Of a stretch of DNA of 64,000 nt, positions 22,301-32,456 are shown piece by piece. The position numbers and the translations under genes were made by a program. Location of the stretch: NCBI GenBank assembly GCA_039519185.1, contig CM076848.1, positions 122,588,989 through 122,652,988 of the forward strand. Direction: 5' to 3'. Within the stretch, counting starts at the first letter, position 1, and every line of letters starts with the position of its first letter. Below the pieces are notes generated by a model, which was not told where the DNA came from, searched no databases, and saw nothing but the letters and a program-made list of their open reading frames with translations. The stretch comes from Astragalus membranaceus (Eukaryota; Streptophyta; Magnoliopsida; Fabales; Fabaceae).

Positions 22301-25300
22301 GGCTAAGATATGGTTCAGTAATTCAAGAGTTCAGAACTTGCCAAAAAACTACAAAAGGCATACGTAGCACATTTATAAAGATTATAGGTTTGGCACAATG
22401 GTTGGAGTTGTCTTCATGCAACTAAAAGATTATAGGTTTGAAAAGATACAGCACCAAGTGCTTTTTTTTAATAGATGAACACATCTACAAAACAGAGAAA
22501 GAGCCTCAGAAGCAACATGAAGTTGATAATTTAATAAAAATTTCAAAAACCTTTTAGTTTAAGATTTAAAAAGAAGACAATTGGTCATATGGATCTCAAT
22601 TAGTGTACAGACCTCCCTGTCCGCAGCACAAACTCCTCTGTCTCTTTGATAAGATCTTCTGTAAGCAAGGGTCCTTCCTAAATGAAATAAACATAAACAT
22701 TAAGTATATAAGCAAGTTTAAGTAGCAATTGCATAGTACAAATATCTATCAAACCTGTGTGATTGGGGAATATACAGGCTCGTCAGTTTCCAATAACGTC
22801 AAGTCCCCAGATTTGCAATGAGCGCCAAGTCGAAGAACTAGTTCTCCAGTACTTAATCTAGCATATAATAAAGGACTTGCAGAAGTTCCATCAGCATGGT
22901 TTTCTGATTCTAATGAATTGGAATTGGCTTCCATCAACATAGATTTTAGAGATTCTGTTGCAATGATATGGCGCCTTTTCCGAGATATGCAACAATTAAT
23001 TACATGAAACTGTTGATACAGAAGACATGACTCCAGATCTGGAATGCCATCTGGGGGTATTCCGGGTAAATATGTTTCTTCAGACCAAAGTTTTCTCAGC
23101 TGTATAAGATAAAGAATCCAATGCATTATTTCCCAGCTGGTATTAAGAAGGAAAATAAAGAAGTAGCGTAACTGTATCCTACTCCTACATCAGTTCAAGT
23201 TATATCATCAACTTCATAAGCTATCAAACTAACAGTTACATAGAAAAATACAATAGATTGTACACTATGGAAACTAGAAAACAATAATTAGAGAGTAAAT
23301 TAAATAAGAAGTTCTAGGTTCATAGAGTTGAACATACTTCGGCAACAAAGCTGCACCAAAAAAGGGCCATTTTTTGAAGCGTCATGAAGCTTCCAATTAC
23401 TTCAGCTAGCTTAACAACTAGGCTTTCAGGAGGAGCACCATGAATATCTCTTGGCAAAGATGTTATGTCAACTTCCTCTGGATTGGAGTTGATCTTCCTT
23501 TTAAGGAATTCTCCCTCTGCAAATATCTTGCAAATATTAAAACTTGCAGAAGTTCATCACAAAACCAACCACCCAAAAAAGCATAAAAATAAAAATTTTC
23601 ATTGCAATTATATCATAAGCAAGCCACCTAAAATTCATATACCTGGATCAGAAAGAGAATTAATCAAATACACAACTCTCTCATTGCTACTAAATTCAGA
23701 GCTAAGTTTGTCCTCCTTCTCACGCAATACTAACGCCTTCACTGCAGAGAGACTTAAGCCAGCCTTCTCTCTGGCAGGTGAAGAACCTCCTGATGAAGCT
23801 ACCAAATCTTTCATTGAATTTGTTTTCCTTCCAGCCCTAGTCAAAAGGTCCAAAATTATAAAAGGCTAGTTGTATAGTCGTTTGTTAATCTGAAAATCTT
23901 TCTGATAACAATAACAAGACTCTTAAACAATTACACAACTCTTGCTTTAACCATTATGACAAGATAATTTAAAAAGCTACAAGGTAAAAAGAAAAAGCAT
24001 CGAATAATTGAGTGTGTGAACTAGGCATTTAAGATGCAAGAACTTGGCTCACAGTATCTTGGTATGTACTTAGTATTAGCATTCAACAGCAAAGAATCTT
24101 TGAGCTGTTCATGGAATTTTTAGGAAAAAGGTGAGATAACTTACTCAACAGCTATAGCCAATTGCTTGAGGACAGAAGATGCAGGAATGGAGTCTCCAGT
24201 CGCAGCAGTTAAGCCTTCAACCGAGAGAAATGTTTCTGAAGCCTAAATCAAAAAATTCAATCATGCATAGTTAAAGCACTACATTTCTCAGACCAAAAAA
24301 GAACGATACTTCTATATCTGAATCAGAAAATCATTGAAGCAATATCAATATTAAGTTCAATATACTGGTCTTCTCTGAAATCCTTGAATTAAAATGTTTT
24401 GTATCTTCTTACCTTGGCATCAAGATCCTTTTCCGCAAAGAAGATGCACAAGTTTTCATCATAAACAGCAGCAATGTTTGCACCTTCAACCTTATCTGAA
24501 TCCTCAACTTCTTTCCTCCCTTTCCGTAGAATGTGAATTTTATCCTGCAAATCCTGTTTTATTCCTCTTATATGTTGTGGTCTCCATTTTATATTCTTTA
24601 GTTCTCGGAGAAGCTGCACCATTCCAACACATTCACAAATATCAATTGTGTAAGTAACTATAACAAAGAAATCATTACATTACAAGACAAATGCTGCATA
24701 ATAAACATTTAGACTTAACACTAACCAAAAAGTGAGTTAACCAAAAAGTGAGTTAACCAAAAAGTGAGTTAACCAAAAAGTGAGTTAGTACTTGTCATCT
24801 GTAGGCTGAGATATTTTGGCCTATAACTTTCTCAATATTCTAATCCAAATACGCAGTTTAATCTAAATTTCTATATCCATATTACAACTTCATTTAAAAC
24901 CTAATCAAACAAACAAATATACTTCCATCTGGTAATAAAAAAAAAGGTTAACTTGTTTTTTTCAAAAAAATACATATATTAACCAAAAGTGATTTGGGCT
25001 TATTCATTGACATAAGTATTTGTGAGACTATTTCAGAGAACTTATGGCAACATATGACATGTCAATAAGCTATTTTCAGCTTATTTTTATAAGCTCTATA
25101 AGATAGCTTATTAAAACAGATAAAAACAATTTAACTTTATTTTATCTTTTATTATAGAATTATAGAAATAGCTTATACATAAGCACTTAAATGATAAGCG
25201 TTTAGGTTATATGTACTTAATTAAGCTGGGTGATTCAAATAGGGGCATGAGTTAGTACCACATTCCAATCCCAAATATGTAACAATTCAAATTTTCAAAT

Positions 25301-25740
25301 TAAATTCAACTATTTTTCCATTAAAACATAAATTATCCAAAATTGATTGACACCAAGTAAATGTAAATGCTTTTTGCAAACCTTTGACTCCTTCCCGTTC
25401 CTAATAGATTCGGCTCCCTGATGCTTCCCAGAATCATCGAGCGATTGCTTATCAGAATTATCTTCACAAATTAAAAAACAAGACCACAGTCAATGCTTAT
25501 TCCCCAAACACAAAAAACACAACAAAAAAAAACTCCATTTCTCCACAATGATGATGCATGTGCACGAGAGAACAAATAAGAAAGGAAGATAAAAGCCAAA
25601 AGTGTATCAGAAAAATTGAAAGACAGAAACGAACCTCGATCGGATTTGAAGTCCGTAAGAACCCGTTCCGCTTTAGCAGCAGCAGAATGAAACGCGGTTT
25701 TTGCTTTGGAAACGAATGAAATAGCAGCGTGAGTCTCCAT
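19310..25740 (-). CDS. Rab3 GTPase-activating protein catalytic subunit homologue, 14 exons
   Basis: Coding exons in transcript order: 25740-25635, 25461-25382, 24613-24413, 24242-24145, 23836-23643, 23516-23338, 23099-22755, 22677-22613, 21441-21393, 21280-21124, 20702-20618, 20531-20462, 20155-20015, 19639-19310. All introns are GT-AG, phases match, and the sum is 2100 nt: 699 residues and TAA. It starts METHAAISFVSKAKTAFHSA. Recognition rests on exon 7 (LWSEETYLPGIPPDGIPDLE, residues about 290-310, and NCCISRKRR) and on the family signature across exons 8-11: LRTGSVGAGCSQLLSDMQAFK, then DFVRWYSPPDW (about 450), then NLWRELWETSKPVPA (about 492). The C-terminus is SMEDDWTLV. In animals Rab3GAP1, with Rab3GAP2, stimulates Rab3 GTP hydrolysis and activates Rab18; the plant role is inferred from family only. 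No coding defect seen. Confidence 0.9.
19779..19850. repeat. Intronic foldback with internal GACACGG-type palindrome
   Basis: Terminal inverted repeat AGCACCAAC (19779-19787) and GTTGGTGCT (19842-19850). Inside, GGACACCG pairs with CGGTGTCC around a central GATATC. Lies in the last intron (19640-20014). Confidence 0.6.
20852..20912. repeat. Perfect 29-bp inverted repeat with 3-nt loop in an intron
   Basis: Arms 20852-20880 and 20884-20912 are exact reverse complements; the spacer is ACT. The arm starts CTTTGCTGAAATTTTGAC. Lies in the intron 20703-21123, between the two exons of the catalytic signature region. It could be a miniature foldback transposon or a product of strand switching. Confidence 0.9.
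22385..22470 (+). repeat. Possible tRNA-derived SINE remnant in intron 8
   Basis: TGGCACAATGG (22391-22401) resembles a pol III A box and GGTTTGAAAAG (22435-22445) a decayed B box. A T-run follows. Weak, as only the two boxes support it. The rest of this 1171-bp intron (21442-22612) holds nothing I recognise. Confidence 0.3.
24723..24786. repeat. 16-bp intronic minisatellite, four perfect units
   Basis: Unit AACCAAAAAGTGAGTT, four exact tandem copies, in intron 2 (24614-25381) of the Rab3GAP-like gene. Confidence 0.97.
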
Positions 25741-26040
25741 TTCCCTGTGCCGGTGTACGGACGTTAAAGAGTCAGTTTTTTTGGGGAAAGAGAAAAAGCC
25801 ATGAATATAAGGAATGAAGAGTGTATATGTAATGGTGGGAAAATAACAGAACAAGTCAGAAAGGTAGATAGATAAAAATGAACAAGTTGAAAAAAGAAGG
25901 AGAAGCATAAGAAAGAGACTAAGTACAAGAAATGAAGGTGACCAGGTAGATGGTGATGCTGAGTCCTGTGTGGGAAGTAAGTAGTAATGGAAAACAAGAA
26001 GCAAAAGAAAAATGTTACAAATAACAAGTCAAATATAGTG
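25741..26040 (-). promoter_or_regulatory. 5' UTR and proximal promoter of the Rab3GAP-like gene
   Basis: Directly upstream of the ATG, the transcribed strand is CT-rich for about 200 bp, as is common for plant 5' UTRs. I cannot pick a convincing TATA box or start site. ORFs overlapping here on the minus strand merely run from the UTR through exon 1. Confidence 0.4.
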
Positions 26041-26217
26041 TTTAATAATGGTTATAATTTTTTTTTAAAATTCTTGTTTTTTGTAATTAATGTTTGGAAT
26101 ACTTTTTTGATAAGAAATAATAAAAAGTTGAATTGATTTTATTTACACAATAAAAGTTATTCAACCAAACATAAAAGGATAAGTCAGTTACAATCTTCGA
26201 CTCTATTATATAATCAG

Positions 26218-26320
26218 TAAAGCCTAGCTCAATGAGCAAATGACGAAATTGTTAGGTTAGATATCATGACATGTGTTTGAATCCAAAACCTTGTAGTTGT
26301 GTGTGTGATTTTCATGAACA
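26218..26320 (+). repeat. Possible tRNA-derived SINE
   Basis: TAGCTCAATGAGCAAATG (26225-26242) resembles a tRNA A box and GTGTTTGAATCC (26273-26284) a B box, separated as in plant SINEs. A TG-rich segment follows. No target duplication confirmed. Confidence 0.45.
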
Positions 26321-26929
26321 AAAAAATTATAGCATTTATTTTTATATTATTTGTGTCACTCTCTTTCATAAATTGTCCTACAAGTACTTGTGAGTATTCA
26401 AACTCGAGCTATATTGTGGAGGCTTCTATTCATTGAATTTTTTTTTTGAGATTCTCCTGTTCATTGAATTTTGATAGAAGAATAATAAATTTAATACTAA
26501 CTCTTGTAATTTAATGCAGTTTAAGTCATTAAATATGACATTAATATATTAATTCAAGGATGTTAGCAAGATATGTTTTTTATATTTTTACTAATATTCC
26601 GTCTTTAATGATATTGAATGAAATTGATATGAATTGTTTGATAATTAATTAATTTTTATGTTACTAATTAAAATGGGGGTTTTAATTAACGAGGAGTTTT
26701 ATTAAATATAGTAAAAAATATATAATATTTAATAATCAACAAAATATATTATAGTAAATCTTAAGGGGTTAACTTAGAGGAGTATGGTCGGATTTGTATG
26801 AGAAATTGCGGTTTCAGTTCCCCACCATTACTTTCAATAAGGTAAATGTAAGTGTTAAAGACAAGAAGAGAGTACATAGTATAGGAGCAAAAAATAAAGA
26901 ACAGTGAATTGACATAACCACAACCTTAG

Positions 26930-27446
26930 ATATAATCCACGCCGGGCATTTGAAAATAACCGGCATGGAATATGTAGCGTACGTTTAACATTATTTTTGA
27001 AAGAATTCACGCTAGGCTTTTGGAAACAACTGGTGTGACATTTTAAGCATGTTGAAGTGTATATACATCAAACAAAATCACACTGATTTTTAACATGCAC
27101 CCAACATGGAAAATATATGACGTGAGCCGTGCTAAAACGAAATGTGCTAAAGTGTATTTACATCAAAGATATCACATTGGTGTTTTATAAACAACTGGCG
27201 TGGAATATGTAGTGTTGTAATGTTTTGCATTCTTTTAGAAAGAAGCCACGTCGGTCATTGGAAAGAATTGACATGGCATTTTAAGCATGTTAAAGGGTAT
27301 ATACATCAAACAAAACAACGTCATTGCGTTACAAACACCCGTCGTGGAAAATATGACTTAAGATTCGCTCAAATAAAAGAAAACATAACAATTTCAACAA
27401 AACCACTGCGTGTATACCCGATTTTTTTGTCCTTCGTGTACTAGTG
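26930..27446. mobile_element. CACTA-like transposon remnant with subterminal repeats
   Basis: Recurring phrases include 'ggcatggaatatgtag' (26961) and 'ggcgtggaatatgtag' (27196), and 'gtatatacatcaaacaaaa' near 27058 and 27298. They resemble subterminal repeat arrays. The right edge reads TAGTG at 27442-27446, the reverse complement of CACTA. I found no left terminus, so this is at most one end of an element. Confidence 0.4.
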
Positions 27447-27975
27447 ATGCAGTCTTACGACTAGATTCTTTCAAACCAAAAGATAAACAATAGAAAGGCT
27501 AAAATAACCTTTTTGGTCTTTTATATAATATTTTCCAAAATGGTTTAATAGGTTGATCTCATCTCATAAGTTTCAATTGGATCCCTTATCTAATTTTTTT
27601 TAGTTTCACTTTGGTTTTAAGAGAAATGTCGGTGTCACAGTCTCTATCACACTTTTTGAACACACTATCTTATATTTATTGAGATTCATATGGATTTTAT
27701 CAAATTTACATTGAACCCACATGATTTAGTAAAACCCAATTAAAAATCAACCAGTATGAGAGAGTGTGTTAAGAGATGAATGTTAAAAAGTATGTCGTTA
27801 GCAATTTGTCGTGTGCACTCTCTAACACTCATTTGCCAACATGCACTCTCTTATTAGTTGAATTTCAAATGAGTTTTACTACATTATAGGTCTTACGTAA
27901 ATTTTGTCGAATCCATATGAATTCTAACATGCACTCTCTTATAGGTCTTACTTAAAGAGCTTGATAATGAGTGTG

Positions 27976-29323
27976 TGATAGGCCGCAAGTATACGGTTCT
28001 ATCGCGTAGTAAAAATATCGATCCACAGGGAGTTATATGTGACTACCAATCTAGTTCTTTGTGATGATTAGCTGAAAGGGAATAGTTTGATGGAAAGTAT
28101 GGTTTGATTTGAATTCAGAAATGATAAAAAGCGCCTTGGGATCATGGTTAGATCACGATGAAGGTATGAAAGTAACTCCTTAACTATCCCCTATCTTATT
28201 GTAAAGTTTGTTTTAAGGACAAGACATTCTTTTGGTGTAATTCAAGCTTCCTTTCGGAATACAAGAACGTGTCTCGAAACACTGATCAAGCCTATTTTCA
28301 TGGTTGATCATTGCCGAAACCCATTAAGCGCCGCCTTATTGTCTCAAGGTTATCACCGCTATTTTCATGCTTTGATTGACCTTGTCTAATTTCATTTGTT
28401 CCAATGTCAAGCTTCACCTTTCGGTCCTTCACTTGACATTTAAGTTATACAATTTGCATGATGAAATTAGATTAAAACCCCAACTCAAATAAAATAGGGT
28501 TTAGTCTTGGAGTTATTTAGGGACCCATCATTGGATTGTTTCCCATAATCCCAAGACTAGAGAAGTCTACTCACTCATGATCATAGTAGACAAAGGAGTA
28601 GAAGAGAATTGCATAATGTAAATAACAAGGAAATAAAAGTGCAAGAATATAAAGAGCAAAACCTTAACAAAACGCAAGAACTTCGATTAAAGTTTGAACT
28701 TAAACTCCAATGGTAAAAAATGAGTATGAAGCTACAATGAGGACCTTTTTATAGGCTAAGATCATCAGACAAACTACTAAGTACCAATTACAAACCATAA
28801 AGATGGAATGAGAAGAGTTGTAACACTTTTTGGCAGTAGAAGGGACGCACGGACCGTGCCCCCAGGCGCACGGATCGTGCTTTATGTAAACAGCTTGGAA
28901 TTCTGATTGACACAGGGCGCACAGACCGTGCTTGACAGGCGCACGGATCGTGTGCAGTTGAACTTTTGATGTTCTGCAATTGCGAACGGCTCGCACGGAC
29001 CGTGCCTCCCAGGCACACGGACCGTGCGTCTCTTTTTCTTCAAATTCTTCATTTTCTGCGAACCACACGCACGGACCATGCTTAATCATGCACGGACTGT
29101 GCGTCTAAACCTGATATTTGCACCTTCTATTGCTGATTCTTCTCCCCAAACTTTTGTCTCTTGATCATTTGCTCTTTAAGCACTAAAACTCCTCATTTGC
29201 TTCAATATTGACCCTGAGAATGAAAACCAACAACAGGTAGTAAAATAGTTCTAAACTAGGATCAAAACATCAAATAAACTACTTAAATTAAATACTAAAA
29301 ACACACTAAAATATGACTTATCA
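27976..29323 (-). repeat. 3' LTR of the Athila-type element
   Basis: 1348 bp. On the plus strand it starts TGATAGGCCGCAAG and ends GACTTATCA. It contains eight copies of the GCACGGNCCGTGC-like palindrome between 28847 and 29105. The conserved block TCGATCCACAGGGA (28018-28031) lies close to the U5 end. Confidence 0.92.
28847..29105. repeat. Cluster of GC-rich palindromes (GCACGGNCCGTGC type) in the Athila 3' LTR
   Basis: Eight copies in facing pairs: cGCACGGACCGTGC near 28847, GCACGGATCGTGC near 28868, GCACAGACCGTGC near 28919, GCACGGATCGTGTG near 28940, then four more to 29105, some with CATGC or CTGTGCG ends. Apparent ORFs here on both strands follow from the repeats and are not genes. Confidence 0.85.
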
Positions 29324-29883
29324 AACTCCCCCATGCTTAAATCTTTGCTTGTCCTCAAGCAAAACGATAGAACTCATTGGGCCAACTTTTGGAAAAAACT
29401 CTGAATCCTTACAAAACTTCAAGTGGACTGGGTTAAATTTTTGCACTTCTTTGACTTGAGACTTACTACTTTGGGCTTTTTGTGATTTGTGAGATAAGCT
29501 TGAGGTACTAGCACAATAGGAAGGATGTCAATGTCAGCATAGACCTAGTTCCCCAGCATTCTTAAGCTTGGGTCTTCCATTCACTTGACCGGGTCTCAAA
29601 GGAGGGTCTTTATACGTTGGGCATTCAAGCAATCTTTCTTTTTTTTTGATTTGGGTCAACCACTTTTTAAATAACAATTTTTTTTCTTTTTCTTTTTGAA
29701 CTAAAGTGTTCAGCTGTTTTTGCTTGATTTTTCTTTTCTTTTTCTTTTCTTTCTTTTTGCTTGATACCCCAACTTAGACGTTTTTCTCCAGTAACCACAC
29801 ATCCAGTGAATGTCACCAATAGAACTAAGTTTCTAGTTTCTTTTCTAACCCTCCTAAAGGTACCAATAGCCAGAAACAAATCT

Positions 29884-29927
<44 letters not shown>

Positions 29928-29967
29928 CCAAAGAGCAGTATTTAAACTTTATTTTTACCAGTCAGTC
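29324..29967 (-). other. 3' internal region with polypurine tract and (TG)n
   Basis: On the minus strand the sequence entering the 3' LTR is 'aagcatgggggagtt', a good polypurine tract. The rest is non-coding, with T-rich runs at 29638-29760 and a (TG)n microsatellite at 29887-29922. A second copy of the tract context (ccccccatgctt then tgtcctcaatg, 32374-32407) lies across the solo LTR. Confidence 0.75.
29887..29922. repeat. (TG)n microsatellite
   Basis: About 18 TG units, uninterrupted. Confidence 0.97.
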
Positions 29968-32204
29968 TGTAACGCCCTGAAATAATTTAATTAATTATTC
30001 AATTAAGTTATTTGAGGGATTACAAAATTATTTGAGTGGAATAATTAAATTAGAATTTGTTTTATTTTAGGAGGTGAAATGAATTAAGAAGGGTGGTGTA
30101 AATAAGGGCCCAAGTCAATTAGTGACCCAAGCCCATTCCATAGACCCCAAAACCTAAAATTAGTGTATCATTCCCACTCAAAGAAAGAAAACAGCGAACA
30201 GTGAGAGAGGAGAAGGGCAGCTCGCGGCCAGCAAAGGAGAAAGAAGAGGAATTGTTCATCCAAGCTTTAGGTAATGAGTTCTTTGATCCTTTCCTTCCAT
30301 TTTTCTTCCTTTTCTAGTGTGTAGCTTTCAACCCCTCGTCTTCCATTGTTGTTGTTCTCCATGGCCTTAGGAAGCCCCACGGTTTGCGAAGGAGAGGAGG
30401 AGGGGGCTGCTGCGTTTTTTTGGTGGCTTGGGCGTGGTTGAGTTCTTCGAATTATCAAGGTTAGGGGGCTCTACTTTATACCTATAATAATGCTTAAGAT
30501 ATGCGATATATGTAGGTTAGGTTGTAGGAGTTGGATTGTTGAATGTGTGTTAATATCTTGTTGTTGAATTGAGTTAGTTGAATGGTGGATATTTGTTACT
30601 GTTTTGTTGTTATATTGAGTTAGTTTGAATTGTTGAATATTGTGTTAATGTCTTGTTGTTATAGTGAATTAGTTGAATTGTTGAATGTGGTGTTGATGCC
30701 TTGTTGTTGTATTGAGTTTATGTAGTAAAGTATGTTGAGTGAGGTGAGGATGAGCATGATAAGAATTGTGCCTATAAGTTGCTTGATTAATTACTTCAAT
30801 GAAATGAATATGGATAGGTGTTGTTGGTGATGAACTTGATAGAATTGTAACTCCAAGTTGTTTGACTAGTTACTTCAATTAAATGAATATGGATAGGTGT
30901 TGTTGGTGATGAACTTGATAGAATTGTAACTCCAAGTTGTTTGACTAGTCACTTCAATGAAATGAATATGGATATGAGTTGTTGGTGAGGCACTTGATAA
31001 AATATCAATTGGGGTGGTGTTGAAGTTGGTGTGAGTTAATTGTGGAAATGTGGGATAAATCATGTTGTTGAAGTGTGAAAGAATATGTGTGCGTGTGTTT
31101 CGCAGGGGCGCCAAGCCTAGGCCGCCCCAATTGTGCAATTGTTGTGTATGTGTGCCATGTGTGTTGTGTGTAAGGTGGTAAGGCATAGGGCGCCAATTGG
31201 GCAGCCATGTGCGCCTATGTATGTTATGTGACAGTTTGGTCCTTAAAGCGTCAATTTAGTCCTTGATTATGTCTGTTGGTCCAATAATCACGGGAAGTAT
31301 AATTGTTGAATTAAGTTACTAAACTAAGGATACAAACTAAGTTGTAATTAATTGGAGATGTGAAAGCGGTGTGGGACTTCGGTCCAAAGTGGTGTGATGT
31401 CCGTAAGGCCTATATGTTGATGATGTTGAATTGAGAAATAAAAAGCGGTGAGTTTAATAATTATTGTAGTGCATTTGTCATAGTGTCTCATGACCCATGT
31501 GCATAAAGCGGTGTGTGGGCTTCGGCCAAAGCGGCGTGGTGGCTTCGGCCAAAGCGGTGAGTGCCCTCAAGGCATAGTGCGGTGATGATGGATCCTCATG
31601 CATGTTGCATACATGCATATATTTCATACATATGTTGATAATGCTTCTTGATGGTTATAACTTAAAGGATGAATGTTATTATTATTTGTGAATGGGTGTT
31701 ATTTGCTGCTTTCCTTATTATAACGCTTCTCTTAATTATTATTATTTGTGTAAAGAGACTCACCCTACTGCCTTTTGTTGCTTCTTATGTCGGCAACTTG
31801 CAGGTAATCGCGAGTGAGGGCAGTCTTGTGCCTTCTACTAGTAGTCGTGTCAGCTCTGATATGTAGCACCAGGGGGAGGGCGTAGTAATACTATTTATTG
31901 TTATTTTGATGTGTTAGACTGTTATGGTGATGTACTGAGTATAACTCTAGATTTGAGATTATCCGCTATGTTGATGAATACTTTATTATGTGCTGTAAAC
32001 TAAAACAGGTGTTTGTGGGCCCGTCCCTAAACTATCGTGCTATATATCGTGCTATTGACTGTGGACTTCACGTCACTTGTTTATAAACTAGTTGATTTTT
32101 TTTTTATAAGCGTTGAAATGTGATACTTTCTTCAATGATTTATATTCTTTTAAAACTCTGATTTTATATACTGAATAATAGTTAATTTAGAAGGGGGTGT
32201 TACA
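29968..32204 (+). mobile_element. Solo LTR, gypsy-type, TSD CAGTC
   Basis: 2237 bp, TGTAACGCCC to GGTGTTACA, with perfect CAGTC duplications at 29963-29967 and 32205-32209. The GGTGTTACA end matches the sense-strand end of chromovirus-like LTRs, hence plus orientation. It holds a ~79-bp tandem repeat (units from 30806, 30885, 30964), a TTGTTGAATTG-rich repeat at 30515-30720 and repeated 'cttcggccaaagcgg' near 31510-31560. No internal domain remains, so it arose by LTR-LTR recombination. No gene seen. Confidence 0.9.
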
Positions 32205-32456
32205 CAGTCCACCTAGATGAATTTCAGAAATTTAATCCAAAAAGAGCCCCTTACCAAATAAAATATGCTTTCAACACTCACAAAGACTTAAAACAAGGGG
32301 AGATGATAAAAATAAACTAGAAATGAAAACTAAAAAAATGAAAAACAAGAAAAATAGTTAAAAGGGCAAGATACCCCCCATGCTTGGACCAGACATTGTC
32401 CTCAATGATTTAATAATAAAGAATAACATGAAGGGGTAAGAGAAAACTCACATGAT

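Larger units (their letters stand above)
26041..27970. other. AT-rich intergenic DNA
   Basis: No gene seen. It contains the SINE-like sequence 26218-26320 and the CACTA-like remnant 26930-27446. Around 27640-27960 there are partly repeated phrases (for example 'gcactctctta' near 27844 and 27932) that look like old short repeats without clear ends. Confidence 0.5.

Noticed and set aside
23465..23869. Plus-strand 134-codon ORF
   Set aside because: Antisense to exons 5 and 6 of the Rab3GAP-like gene; no recognisable protein.
25471..26027. Long minus-strand ORFs around the first exon of the Rab3GAP-like gene
   Set aside because: They read through the 5' UTR, exon 1 and intron 1. The ATG at 25740 and splice sites give the family-consistent model.
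28700..29089. Minus-strand ORFs in the Athila LTR, again near 54271-54614
   Set aside because: Same palindrome effect; located in LTRs in the region of low coding expectation, and not conserved as frames between the two LTRs.
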